From the NCBI RefSeq assembly GCF_016901035.1, contig NZ_JAFEUF010000003.1, positions 21,386 through 69,595 on the forward strand: 48,210 bases of DNA, in the 5' to 3' direction. The notes beneath the pieces were generated by a model. That model worked only from the letters and a program-made list of their open reading frames with translations. It did no database searches and had not been told where the DNA came from. Below are positions 30,610 to 37,687 of the stretch, piece after piece. Source of the stretch: Streptomyces durocortorensis. GTDB taxonomy: Bacteria > Actinomycetota > Actinomycetes > Streptomycetales > Streptomycetaceae. Made by a program: the position numbers and the translations under genes. Numbering within the stretch: the first letter of the stretch is position 1; every line of letters starts with the position of its first letter.

Positions 30610-31158
30610 TCAGAACTGGAGGGCGCGGATCAGGCGCCGGGCGGTCCTGGCGTCGATCGAGCCCAGGTACAGAAGGTCCGGGCTGCTTTCCCGTACGGAT
30701 ACGGGGACGGTGCCGCCGCCGGTGGCCTGCGGGAAAGCGTGGTCGAGCAGAGCCTTGACGGTGTCGGCGTCGGCGGCCGTGCCCGCCTGTCCGGTGGTCT
30801 GTGGCACTGCATCGAGCAGCCGGGCCAGCCGTGCCGCGTCGTCGACACGGATGGGGCCGAGGGTGATGCGTCCGTGCTCGACTCGGAGGCCGGGGAGGTC
30901 GATCAGGTACCCCTCGCAGATCTCCCGCAGGGTGCGGGCGGCCTTCAGCGTGCGCTTGGTTCCGGTGCGGATGAGGCGGGCCAGCTGGCGGGCGTCGGTG
31001 GGGTTGAGGAGGGTGACCCGCACGTGGGTCTGCGCATCCGCATCCGGTGTTGTTACGCGCGCGCTCAGACCGGCCTCGCGGAAGGCGGTTCGCAGTTCGG
31101 AGGAAGGGGACGGCGGGGCCGGCGTGTGCGTAAGCGTGTCGGTGCGGGTGTCGGTCAT
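30610..31158 (-). CDS. Hypothetical protein of the WhiJ-like locus (182 aa)
   Basis: A 182-residue soluble protein of no recognised family. The first 20 residues are Thr/Pro-rich. Two similar-looking alpha/beta units follow, each ending in an ARxLARLIR-like helix (TDARQLARLIRTGT at about 52-65; DDAARLARLLDA at about 106-117; DARTARRLIRALQF at the end). Such repeated units suggest a small domain present three times. Its ATG overlaps the stop of the upstream 115-residue gene (ATGA), so the three minus-strand genes 31924 to 30610 are one operon with the HATPase gene. Confidence 0.75.
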   Translation of the reverse strand: MTDTRTDTLTHTPAPPSPSSELRTAFREAGLSARVTTPDADAQTHVRVTLLNPTDARQLARLIRTGTKRTLKAARTLREICEGYLIDLPGLRVEHGRITLGPIRVDDAARLARLLDAVPQTTGQAGTAADADTVKALLDHAFPQATGGGTVPVSVRESSPDLLYLGSIDARTARRLIRALQF

Positions 31159-31502
31159 GCGTGACTCCTGGGGTGCTGGTCGGTCGCTAACAAGGGGAGG
31201 GCGGAGACCGGGTACGCCGTCCAGCGCCAGGTTCCGTCGGGGGTGGGCAGCGCGTACGCGTAACCCTGACCGCGACGCAGGCTGCGGATGGCGGCCTCGA
31301 CGCTCCGGCGATCACCGAGCCAGGCCCGGGCCCGGCGCCGGGTGTCATGGTCGAGCCCCGGCGTCAGCCGTCGCGCGGATGCGCGCAACCAGGCCAGGGC
31401 CTGACCGGGCGCGGTGGTGAGGAGGTCGTCCGGGGGTGGCGTGGTCGGCGTGCTGTCGGTATCCGCGTGACACCAATAGGCGCGTGGCAGAGACCTGTTC
31501 AC
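31155..31502 (-). CDS. Hypothetical protein of the WhiJ-like locus (115 aa)
   Basis: A 115-residue protein of unknown family containing LLTTAPGQALAWLRASARRL, a basic DTRRRARAWLGDRRSVEAAI helix and the aromatic strand pair GYAYALPTPDGTWRWTAYPV. GTG 31502 overlaps the HATPase stop (GTGA) and its own stop overlaps the next ATG (ATGA), so it is the middle cistron of a coupled trio. The longer frame upstream of the GTG is the shadow of the HATPase gene. Confidence 0.7.
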   Translation of the reverse strand: MNRSLPRAYWCHADTDSTPTTPPPDDLLTTAPGQALAWLRASARRLTPGLDHDTRRRARAWLGDRRSVEAAIRSLRRGQGYAYALPTPDGTWRWTAYPVSALPLLATDQHPRSHA

Positions 31503-31924
31503 GTGGCGTACGCGGATGTCGTCGTGGTGCGGATGTCGGCCCAGACGTCCTTGCCGTCCCGCCGCATCACCGTGCCGCACTGCGCCGCGAGCGCGGCGAT
31601 CAGGAGAACCCCGCGCCCGCTCTCCTCGCTCCACTCGGGGGCGCGACGCTCGGGTGGTGCGGTGTCGGAGTCGCTGACGGTGACGCGTACGCCGTCGGGC
31701 CGGCGGCGCAGGGTGATCGTGCAGAGCGGGGAGCCGGTGTGCCGCATGACGTTGGTGAGCAACTCGTGGGCGCAGAGCGTGGCGGCGTCGCTCAGTTCGC
31801 GCAGGTCCCAGAGGTCGAGGTGGGCGCTGACGATGCGCCGCATGATCGCGAGCGTTTCGGGGCGGGCGACGAGTTCCTGGCGGTAGTCGGGCGGGTCGGG
31901 CTCGGTGGTGGGGGTGACGGCCAT
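31499..31924 (-). CDS. RsbW-like ATP-binding protein (HATPase_c)
   Basis: A 141-residue GHKL/HATPase_c domain alone, the size of streptomycete anti-sigma-factor-like kinases. The N box is Glu54 to Asn58 (HELLTNVMRH), the G1 Asp is in VSDSDTAP (about 84-90), and the G2 box is GRGVLLIAALA (103-113). Such proteins in AbaA/WhiJ-type loci pair with an XRE regulator and a DUF397 protein, both encoded next door on the other strand. GGAGGAA lies just before ATG 31924. It heads a three-gene coupled operon. Confidence 0.9.
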   Translation of the reverse strand: MAVTPTTEPDPPDYRQELVARPETLAIMRRIVSAHLDLWDLRELSDAATLCAHELLTNVMRHTGSPLCTITLRRRPDGVRVTVSDSDTAPPERRAPEWSEESGRGVLLIAALAAQCGTVMRRDGKDVWADIRTTTTSAYAT

Positions 31925-32038
31925 GGGTTCCTCCGGCGTGAGGGCAGGGGAGTGGGCCCACGCGGCATGGCGACTCTGGGTAGTCGCGGTAGTGCCTTGC
32001 GTGGTGTGCAACAGAGTGGACCGCCTTGAGGGCTCATC

Positions 32039-32055
32039 GCAACTACTTCAGTTGC
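32039..32055. promoter_or_regulatory. GCAACT palindrome between HATPase and XRE genes
   Basis: GCAACT-ACTTC-AGTTGC is a perfect 6-bp inverted repeat. It lies just downstream of a TACAAT -10-like hexamer read on the minus strand (complement of 32059-32064), so it would sit on the HATPase transcript start. A further AGTTGC half-site is at 32104-32109, before the XRE gene. It is a candidate operator for the XRE protein. Confidence 0.5.
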
Positions 32056-32164
32056 AAAATTGTAGATTCGCCTGTGTGGGTGAACGCTTGTGCATATAAC
32101 GAGAGTTGCTAAACGCCGTCATCGACGGGTAACACTGAGCCACGGACGTCAGGGGAGGGGCCGC

Positions 32165-33034
32165 ATGCCAAGTCATCCACGCCCAACGGTGCGTCGCCGA
32201 CGACTCGGTGCCGAGCTGAAGCGGCTCCGGGAGAAGGCCGGAGTCAAGATGGAGGAGGCCGCCGAGCGCATCGGCGGCGACAAGCCCAAGATCTCTCGGC
32301 AGGAGAACGGCCGTCAGGGCGTCAGCAAGCTGGAGATCGAGGCGCTGCTCGCCCTGTACGGAGTGTCGGACGAGCGGCTGCGGACGGCGCTGACCACGCT
32401 CGCGCGTGAGGGGAGGCGCAAGGGGTGGTGGGCGCAGTACAGCGACATACTCACGGCCGGTTTTCAGGAGCGACTGTCGATCGAGTCGGACGCCGCACGG
32501 ATCCTCGCGTTCCAGCCGATGCTGGTGCCGGGGCTGCTCCAGACCGTCGAGTACGCCACGGAGGTCATCCGCTCGGTGAACAAGACCGCGACCGAGGAGG
32601 AGATCGACTCCTACGTGGAAGTGCGAAAGAGCCGACAGGAGATCTTCGCGCGGGAGAGTCCGCCGCAGTACCTCTGTCTCCTCGACGAGGCGGTGCTCCG
32701 CCGAGAGGTCGGCGGGCCTGCCGTCATGGCGGCTCAGCTCGACAAGATCCTGGAGATGAACAATCCGCCGAAGCTCACCATTCAGGTGGTGCCGTTTGCC
32801 CAGGGTTGGCACGCCGGGGCGGACGGCCCCTTCAACGTCTACAGCTATCCCGACCCGATGGACCTGGACGTGGTCAACCTGGAGTATCTCGATGGCGCGC
32901 TCTACCTTGAGGAAGACGAATCCGTGGAGCGCTACCAACTGGCCTTCGATGAACTGCGGGCGGCAGCACTCACATCGCGGCAGTCCATGGAGCTAATCTC
33001 GGCTGTGAAGCGAGAGTTCGTGAACAGAGCGTAG
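32165..33034 (+). CDS. XRE-family regulator with DUF5753 (WhiJ-like)
   Basis: A 289-residue regulator. The N-terminal helix-turn-helix is about 12-70 (LGAELKRLREKAGVKMEEAA, DKPKISRQENGRQGVSKLEI), and the C-terminal DUF5753 domain about 95-280 (FQPMLVPGLLQTVEYATEVI, AVLRREVGG, QVVPFAQGWHAGADGPFNVY). GGGGAGGGG lies just before ATG 32165. It is 15 bases upstream of the DUF397 gene, forming the standard XRE-DUF397 pair, and divergent from the HATPase operon. Dozens of such loci occur per Streptomyces genome; some (WhiJ) tune development. Partner proteins are presumably those encoded here. Confidence 0.93.
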   Translation: MPSHPRPTVRRRRLGAELKRLREKAGVKMEEAAERIGGDKPKISRQENGRQGVSKLEIEALLALYGVSDERLRTALTTLAREGRRKGWWAQYSDILTAGFQERLSIESDAARILAFQPMLVPGLLQTVEYATEVIRSVNKTATEEEIDSYVEVRKSRQEIFARESPPQYLCLLDEAVLRREVGGPAVMAAQLDKILEMNNPPKLTIQVVPFAQGWHAGADGPFNVYSYPDPMDLDVVNLEYLDGALYLEEDESVERYQLAFDELRAAALTSRQSMELISAVKREFVNRA

Positions 33035-33049
33035 AGGTGGACACAGCAG

Positions 33050-33253
33050 ATGGCGCGATACGGCCTGCCTGACGGTGCCTGGGTGAAGTCTTCGTACAGC
33101 GGTGACAACGGCGGTTCGTGCATCGAAACCCAGCCGACTCCGGACGGCCTCATCGCCGTCGGCGACAGCAAGGACCGCTCCCTCGGCGCGCACACCTTCG
33201 GCCGTGAGCAGTGGTGGACCTTCGTCACCGCCGTGCAGGACGGCTCCCTCTAG
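33050..33253 (+). CDS. DUF397 domain-containing protein
   Basis: A 67-residue protein with the DUF397 signature WVKSSYSGDNGGSCIET, then IAVGDSKD and the aromatic FGREQWWTFVTAV. It is the small partner of the XRE-DUF5753 regulator 15 bases upstream and probably binds or antagonises it, as inferred for other WhiJ-like pairs. A 9-bp terminator hairpin follows. Confidence 0.93.
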   Translation: MARYGLPDGAWVKSSYSGDNGGSCIETQPTPDGLIAVGDSKDRSLGAHTFGREQWWTFVTAVQDGSL

Positions 33254-33286
33254 GACGCCTGCAGCTGCGCCGCCGCGCGCGATAAA

Positions 33287-33314
33287 CCCGGCGACTTCCG
33301 TGGCCGTCGCCGGG
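33287..33314 (+). terminator. Hairpin terminator after DUF397 gene
   Basis: CCCGGCGAC (33287-33295) pairs perfectly with GTCGCCGGG (33306-33314) over a ten-base loop, 34 bases after the DUF397 stop and just before the APH-like gene. Confidence 0.75.
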
Positions 33315-33327
33315 ATACTCGTCGCCC

Positions 33328-34074
33328 ATGGATGAGGTCCAAGTCGTCGTCGCCCACTCCGAGCGCGCGACCCTGCGCGTCGGTGACGTGTTCCTGAAGG
33401 TGGACGCCGATCAGGCGCGTATCGACGCAGAGGTCGAGGCGATGTCCCTCGCGCCCGTCCCGACCCCGCAGGTCCTCTGGCGCAAGCCGCCCGTTCTGGC
33501 GATCGCCGCCGTGCCGGGGACAACGCTGGGGCGCCTCGGCGGGCCGTCGACCGGGTCACCGGCGGCGTGGGCCGCGGCGGGTGCCGCCATCCGGAAGCTG
33601 CACGACGCGCCACTGCCGCCCGGGGTCGGCCGGGCAGGACGAGGCGTCGGCGAGCTTGCGGCGGAGTTCGACGCGGAGTGCGCGTTGCTCGTGGCGGACG
33701 GGCTCCTACCCGCCGACCTGGTCACCCGTAACCGCCAGGTCGCCGAGGCCGCGCTGAGGCCGTGGACTCCGGCGTTCACGCACGGCGACCTGCAGATCGC
33801 GCACGTCTTCGTCGAAGACGACCAGGTCACGGGCATCATCGACTGGTCCGAGGCGGGCCGGGGCGATGCGCTGTACGACCTCGCCACCTTCACGCTCGGC
33901 CACGAGGAGCACCTCGACGACGTCCTCGCCGGCTACGGCGGTGACGTCGACCTCGAAGTGATCCACGCGTGGTGGTCGCGGCGAAGCCTGCTCGCAGTGC
34001 GCTGGCTGATCGAGCACGGCTTCGACCCGTTCTTGCCGGGCTGCGAGGTCGACGTACTGAGGTCCCGGATGTGA
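33328..34074 (+). CDS. APH-fold phosphotransferase family protein
   Basis: A 248-residue member of the aminoglycoside phosphotransferase (protein-kinase-like) fold. The catalytic loop is THGDLQIAHVFV with Asp154; the metal-binding Asp172 is in TGIIDWSEAGRGDALYDLA. The N-lobe is short (Lys24 in DVFLKVDAD) with no clear Gly-rich loop. The usual Asn of the HGDxxxxN motif is His159 here, as I recall in a group of actinomycete homologues. Antibiotic resistance should not be assumed; many such proteins phosphorylate other small molecules. No good ribosome site precedes ATG 33328. A 150-base gap without visible features follows. Confidence 0.88.
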   Translation: MDEVQVVVAHSERATLRVGDVFLKVDADQARIDAEVEAMSLAPVPTPQVLWRKPPVLAIAAVPGTTLGRLGGPSTGSPAAWAAAGAAIRKLHDAPLPPGVGRAGRGVGELAAEFDAECALLVADGLLPADLVTRNRQVAEAALRPWTPAFTHGDLQIAHVFVEDDQVTGIIDWSEAGRGDALYDLATFTLGHEEHLDDVLAGYGGDVDLEVIHAWWSRRSLLAVRWLIEHGFDPFLPGCEVDVLRSRM

Positions 34075-34226
34075 GGCTGCGCAGGCCCGGCCGCCGAGGG
34101 CGTTCTGACGCGTCGGACAGGCCATCGTCCTAGGGTGGACGCAGCTTGGACGCCCATCAGTTGGCGGGAGGACCTGGCAACTTCCCCATGCCGACTGTCA
34201 AGCCCGCTGGGGCCCTGCTCCTCGGA

Positions 34227-34637
34227 TCAGACCGCTACCCGGGTAGGCAAGGCATCCGTCCTCCCATAGGCGAGTACCTGAGCGAGGGTTTCCCGGAACC
34301 GGGCCACATCTTGCTCCGGTGCCTTAATGACAGCTTCGATTTCGCTGTGCTCCAGCCGAAGGCTCTCCAGTGCCTCGGGGTCCAGCGCGACGCGAAGGAC
34401 ATTGCCCTCCATGACGGCTTCGCGCACGCAGCCGTAGGCCGTCCCCTGCCCAGCCGTGACCAGGCAGTGAGTGTCCATTCCCAGGGCGACCTCCTGGTCG
34501 TCGGGATCTTCCTCGCCTGACATGAACGACAGGATGAAGCCGCTGCCGTCCTCGGTCTCCGAGAGGCCGGCTTCGGTGAAGTAACCGTCGGGATCGATCT
34601 CAACTCCGGCGACCCGGGCAGTGAATCGGAATGTCAT
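34227..34637 (-). CDS. Imm10-like immunity protein
   Basis: A 136-residue acidic protein beginning MTFRFTARVAGVEIDPDGYF, with the aromatic/acidic strand GFILSFMSGEEDPDDQEVAL and a C-terminal helix VARFRETLAQVLAYG. The layout resembles the Imm10 immunity family, which protects against polymorphic toxins. No toxin gene is adjacent, so it would be an orphan immunity gene. The assignment is by resemblance only. It diverges from the DUF6924-like gene. Confidence 0.55.
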   Translation of the reverse strand: MTFRFTARVAGVEIDPDGYFTEAGLSETEDGSGFILSFMSGEEDPDDQEVALGMDTHCLVTAGQGTAYGCVREAVMEGNVLRVALDPEALESLRLEHSEIEAVIKAPEQDVARFRETLAQVLAYGRTDALPTRVAV

Positions 34638-34784
34638 GAAGAGGTTCTATCAAGCGGTCGGACAGGGAGCGGATGCGGATGTCTGCACCACCAGGTCCAA
34701 GGAGGGGCTGTTTCAGACCGTTCCTGCGAGATCGTCGCAGCGTCGGCGCGTGCCGTCGAGGGGGAGCGGGACTGGGAGGCTGCG

Positions 34785-35174
34785 GTGCATTTCGTCGAGG
34801 ACCGGCGGTGGGACGGGGTCACCGGCGACGAGGCTCTTGCTGCTGCGGCGCGCGACGAGGAGCTGAGCGTGGTGTTCCTCGCCGACGCGGTCGCCATGTG
34901 CTCGCCCCTCCGTCCGCTGCTCGCCCTCGACCTCGGCGTCGATGACGACGAGGACCTCGACCCGGTGTACTACCAGGAGCTCATCGACTCCCCGCCGCCT
35001 CGCGAGGTGCGTGTCGTGCCGGAGGCCGTGCACATGGTCCACGGGAACCTCCAGCTCGCCAACGTGGACTTTGCGGAGTTGGTGGAGGACGCGGCCGCCG
35101 ATCCGGACGGGGTCGTCCGGGATGTGACGGCCGTACCGGCGAGCCCGGGCCCCCTGCCGCACCCCGGGCCGTGA
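34785..35174 (+). CDS. DUF6924-like protein, start missing or frame disrupted
   Basis: From GTG 34785 the frame encodes 129 residues that resemble the C-terminal two thirds of DUF6924 proteins: FVEDRRWDGVTGDEAL, a hydrophobic VVFLADAVAM strand, PLLALDL, then VRVVPEAVHMVHGNLQLANVDFAELVE and DPDGVVRDV. The same frame is open further upstream, where VSDRSCEIVAASARAVEGER (about 34713-34772) matches the start of the family domain, yet no ATG, GTG or TTG occurs in frame before 34785. The gene is therefore either truncated, shifted at its 5' end, or uses an unusual start. The last 12 residues are Pro-rich. Confidence 0.5.
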   Translation: MHFVEDRRWDGVTGDEALAAAARDEELSVVFLADAVAMCSPLRPLLALDLGVDDDEDLDPVYYQELIDSPPPREVRVVPEAVHMVHGNLQLANVDFAELVEDAAADPDGVVRDVTAVPASPGPLPHPGP

Positions 35175-35201
35175 GGCCGACCGGGGCGGACCGCCTGTCG
35201 G

Positions 35202-36041
35202 TTAGGCCGCCCCCGCGATCCCGTCCAGCCGCCCCCGCAGCTCCTGCGTGAGGACCAGGTCCGCCGCCGCCACGTTCTCCTCCAGGTGGGCGATGCTCGA
35301 CGTGCCCGGGATCGGGAGCATCACCGGGGAGTGGTCCAGCAGCCAGGCCAGGCAGACCTGGGTGGGGGTGGCGTCCAGCTCGGCGGCCACCGCTGCCACC
35401 TCCGCACGGTCGCCCGCCTTGCCCCAGGCCACCGTGCGCCAGGGCAGGAAGGCGATGTCTGCCGCCTCGCACGCCGCGAGAACCGGTTCGTGTTCGCGGT
35501 CGGTCAGGTTGTAGCGGTTCTGGACGCTCGCGATGTCCACGATCTCCCGGGCCTCGGCCAGCTCGGCGGCCGACACCTCGGAGAGGCCGATCCGGCCCAC
35601 CTTGCCCGCGTCGCGCAGCTCGCGCAGGGTGCCGAGCTGGTCGGCGAGCGGGGTCTCCGGGTCGATGCGGTGGAGCTGGAGCAGCTCCAGGCGGTCGACG
35701 CGGAGGCGGCGCAGGGCCTGGTCCACTTCCGCGCGCAGGGAGTCGGGGCGGCCGTTCAGGTCCCACTCGCCCGTCTCCGCGGAGCGGACGACCCCGACCT
35801 TCGTGGTGATCAGGAGGTCCTTCGGGTAGGGGTGGAGCGCCTCGGCCAGGACTTTCTCGTTGGCCCCGTACCCGTACATGTGCGCCGTGTCGATCAGCGT
35901 GATGCCCAGCTCCACCGCCCGGCGGGCCACGGCGACGGCCGCCGCCCGGTCCTCGGGCTTCTCGGTGGGCAGGTGCATCGCGCCGAAGCCCAGCCGCCCC
36001 ACGGTCAAGTCTCCGCCGATACGGAATGTCGTCGATGGCAT
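35202..36041 (-). CDS. Aldo/keto reductase
   Basis: A 279-residue NADPH-dependent (beta/alpha)8 oxidoreductase. The tetrad is visible as Asp and Tyr in LIDTAHMYGYGANE, Lys in LLITTKVGV and His in LLQLHRID; the cofactor end is PIPGTSSIAHLEEN. ATG 36041 (MPSTTFRIGG) has GGAAAG just upstream. It follows the VOC gene by 45 bases on the same strand, so the two are probably co-transcribed. It might reduce sugar-derived carbonyls made by the adjoining sugar-acid locus, but this is only proximity. Confidence 0.93.
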   Translation of the reverse strand: MPSTTFRIGGDLTVGRLGFGAMHLPTEKPEDRAAAVAVARRAVELGITLIDTAHMYGYGANEKVLAEALHPYPKDLLITTKVGVVRSAETGEWDLNGRPDSLRAEVDQALRRLRVDRLELLQLHRIDPETPLADQLGTLRELRDAGKVGRIGLSEVSAAELAEAREIVDIASVQNRYNLTDREHEPVLAACEAADIAFLPWRTVAWGKAGDRAEVAAVAAELDATPTQVCLAWLLDHSPVMLPIPGTSSIAHLEENVAAADLVLTQELRGRLDGIAGAA

Positions 36042-36086
36042 GGTCTTTCCAACCCCCTGGTTCGTATGCCTCGACAATCTAGGAGG

Positions 36087-36476
36087 TCACGACGTCCCAG
36101 GACCCTGGAGAATCTGAAGATAGTTGCCCACCGGGTCCACGATCGTGGAGAAGAACCAGCCGCCCCCGACCTCCTCGACCGGGCGCACCCACGTCACCCC
36201 GAGGGAATTCAGGTGCTTCTCCGCCGCCCGGATGTCCCGCACGGTGATGTTGATCATTTGCCGGCCCGGCTCGGCGGCCTTGTCCGCCACGTCGTCCCGT
36301 TCGTCGAAGCCGATGATCGCTCCGGGACCGACGATCAGCAGGTGCTCCGCCCAGCGGGCGCCGAGTGGCTCCAGCGCGGCGCGGTACCAGGTGATCAGGG
36401 CTTCGGAGTCGGTGCTGCCGAGGACGACGCCGAGGCCGGTGATGTTGTCGGCGTTTTCGGTCGTGGAGGCGTTCAT
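36087..36476 (-). CDS. VOC superfamily (glyoxalase/bleomycin-resistance fold) protein
   Basis: A 129-residue vicinal-oxygen-chelate protein: two beta-alpha-beta-beta-beta units, GVVLGSTDSEALITWYRAAL and INITVRDIRAAEKHLNSLGV, ending TIVDPVGNYLQILQ, where Asp and Glu/Gln positions normally ligate metal. ATG 36476 has GAGGAA six bases before it; the frame upstream is an Arg/Pro shadow. It precedes the aldo/keto reductase in the same direction. Enzymatic role unknown. Confidence 0.88.
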   Translation of the reverse strand: MNASTTENADNITGLGVVLGSTDSEALITWYRAALEPLGARWAEHLLIVGPGAIIGFDERDDVADKAAEPGRQMINITVRDIRAAEKHLNSLGVTWVRPVEEVGGGWFFSTIVDPVGNYLQILQGPGTS

Positions 36477-36612
36477 GGTGGTTCCTCGCTCGGTCGGGAT
36501 CGCTCTGCCGGTCGCGTCGGGGGCCGGGCCGTCCCCGGTCGCTCGACGCGTCCCACCACTCATGACCTGCCCCGGGCCGGAAAGTCATCGGTGCTCGCCG
36601 CCGGAGCACCCC

Positions 36613-37422
36613 TCAGTGTGGCCAGATCGGCGGGTCGGTGACGAAGTGGCCGCCGAGACGGGTCTGTGCCGGGTCGGTGGGGTCCGGCTCTCCCTGGTCG
36701 GCGAGGAGCTTTGCGGCGTACGGCTCCGAGTCGTCCAGCGGCCGGTAGCCCAGCGCCCGTGCCGGGCCCAGGTCCCACCACAGGCGGGTGTTGGCGGAGG
36801 AGCCGTAGACGACGCTGTGGCCGACGCTCTCGGCGGTGAGGGCCGCGTGGAAGAGGCGGGCGCCGTCTGCCGGGCTCATCCAGACCGACAGCATCCGCAC
36901 CGAGGTGGGCTCCGGGAAGCAGGACCCGATCCGGACCGAGACGGTCTCGACGCCGTGCTGGTCCCAGTAGAGCTGGGCCAGGTCCTCGCCGAAGCACTTC
37001 GAGAGCCCGTAGTAGGTGTCCGGGCGGCGCGGCGTGTCCAGCGGGATCAGCGGATCACCGGCGGCCGGGCGGGGGGTGTGGCCGACGGCGTGGTTGGAGG
37101 AGGCGGCCACGATGCGTGGGACGCCCTCCTCGCGGGCCGCCTCGTAGAGCGCGTACGTGCCCTGGATGTTGGCGCGGAGGATCTTGTCGAACGTGGACTC
37201 CAGTGAGATGCCCGCCAGATGGATCACCGCGTCCACCCCGCGCACGGCCTCGCGCAGCGCCTCCCGGTCGTTCAGGTCGGCGGTGATCGCCCCGGGCACG
37301 CCCTCCACCGGGACCAGGTCGAACAGCCGCAGGTCGTATCCGTACGCGGGCAGCAGCCCCCGCATCAGGGTGCCGAGGCCGCCTGCGGCGCCGGTGAGCA
37401 GGACGGTACGGGGAGCGGTCAT
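36613..37422 (-). CDS. udh: Uronate dehydrogenase
   Basis: A 269-residue NAD-dependent SDR-fold enzyme closely matching the pattern I recall for Agrobacterium Udh: GAAGGLG (11-17), HLAGISLESTFDKIL, AASSNHAVGHTP (106-117), the catalytic Tyr138/Lys142 in YYGLSKCFGEDLA, VRIGSCFPEPTSVRMLSVWM, and the end GGHFVTDPPIWPH. It oxidises galacturonate or glucuronate to the aldarolactone. ATG 37422 has GAGGAG eight bases before it. Its promoter is back to back with the GntR gene's, using the same TTGACG/TAGCTT hexamers, so both may belong to one regulon. General NAD-epimerase family membership is certain; the specific activity is likely. Confidence 0.85.
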   Translation of the reverse strand: MTAPRTVLLTGAAGGLGTLMRGLLPAYGYDLRLFDLVPVEGVPGAITADLNDREALREAVRGVDAVIHLAGISLESTFDKILRANIQGTYALYEAAREEGVPRIVAASSNHAVGHTPRPAAGDPLIPLDTPRRPDTYYGLSKCFGEDLAQLYWDQHGVETVSVRIGSCFPEPTSVRMLSVWMSPADGARLFHAALTAESVGHSVVYGSSANTRLWWDLGPARALGYRPLDDSEPYAAKLLADQGEPDPTDPAQTRLGGHFVTDPPIWPH

Positions 37423-37525
37423 ACGAGGGTCTCCTCGGGCTGATGCGGTGCGGTGCGGCACCGATCGGTGCGCCTCCTGACGCCTCCGGCCTTCAAGGCA
37501 GTGGACCGCATTCGCATACGTGGAC

Positions 37526-37554
37526 AAGCTAAAAAGTCCGTGAGGTTACGTCAA
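37526..37554 (-). promoter_or_regulatory. Promoter of udh
   Basis: On the minus strand a -35 TTGACG (complement of 37549-37554) and a -10 TAGCTT (complement of 37526-37531) are 17 bases apart, a good vegetative-sigma promoter for udh. Confidence 0.65.
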
Positions 37555-37592
37555 GTGCTTGGAGGATCACGAAAGTTGTTGCGTCCGAAGCG

Positions 37593-37622
37593 TTGACGAA
37601 GCATTCCGGGCGGCTCTAGCTT
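37593..37622 (+). promoter_or_regulatory. Promoter of gntR and sugar-acid operon
   Basis: TTGACG (37593-37598) and TAGCTT (37617-37622) are spaced by 18 bases, using the same two hexamers as the divergent udh promoter. The predicted start is near 37629. Confidence 0.65.
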
Positions 37623-37624
37623 CA

Positions 37625-37660
37625 TCGCGTCGTACTTCGTACGTCATATATGAGACGCGA
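37625..37660. promoter_or_regulatory. Candidate GntR operator at transcript start
   Basis: TCGCGTC (37625-37631) is repeated inverted as GACGCGA (37654-37660) with a CATATATG core and CGTAC direct repeats between. It covers the predicted transcript start of the GntR gene, which fits autorepression. Confidence 0.45.
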
Positions 37661-37687
37661 TACGCGAGATGTGAGAGCCCGTCACCC

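Noticed and set aside
33328..34074. Aminoglycoside resistance gene
   Set aside because: The fold is APH-like, but the catalytic motif is atypical and nothing else supports antibiotic resistance.
34075..34226. Terminator after the APH-like gene
   Set aside because: No convincing inverted repeat was found in this gap.
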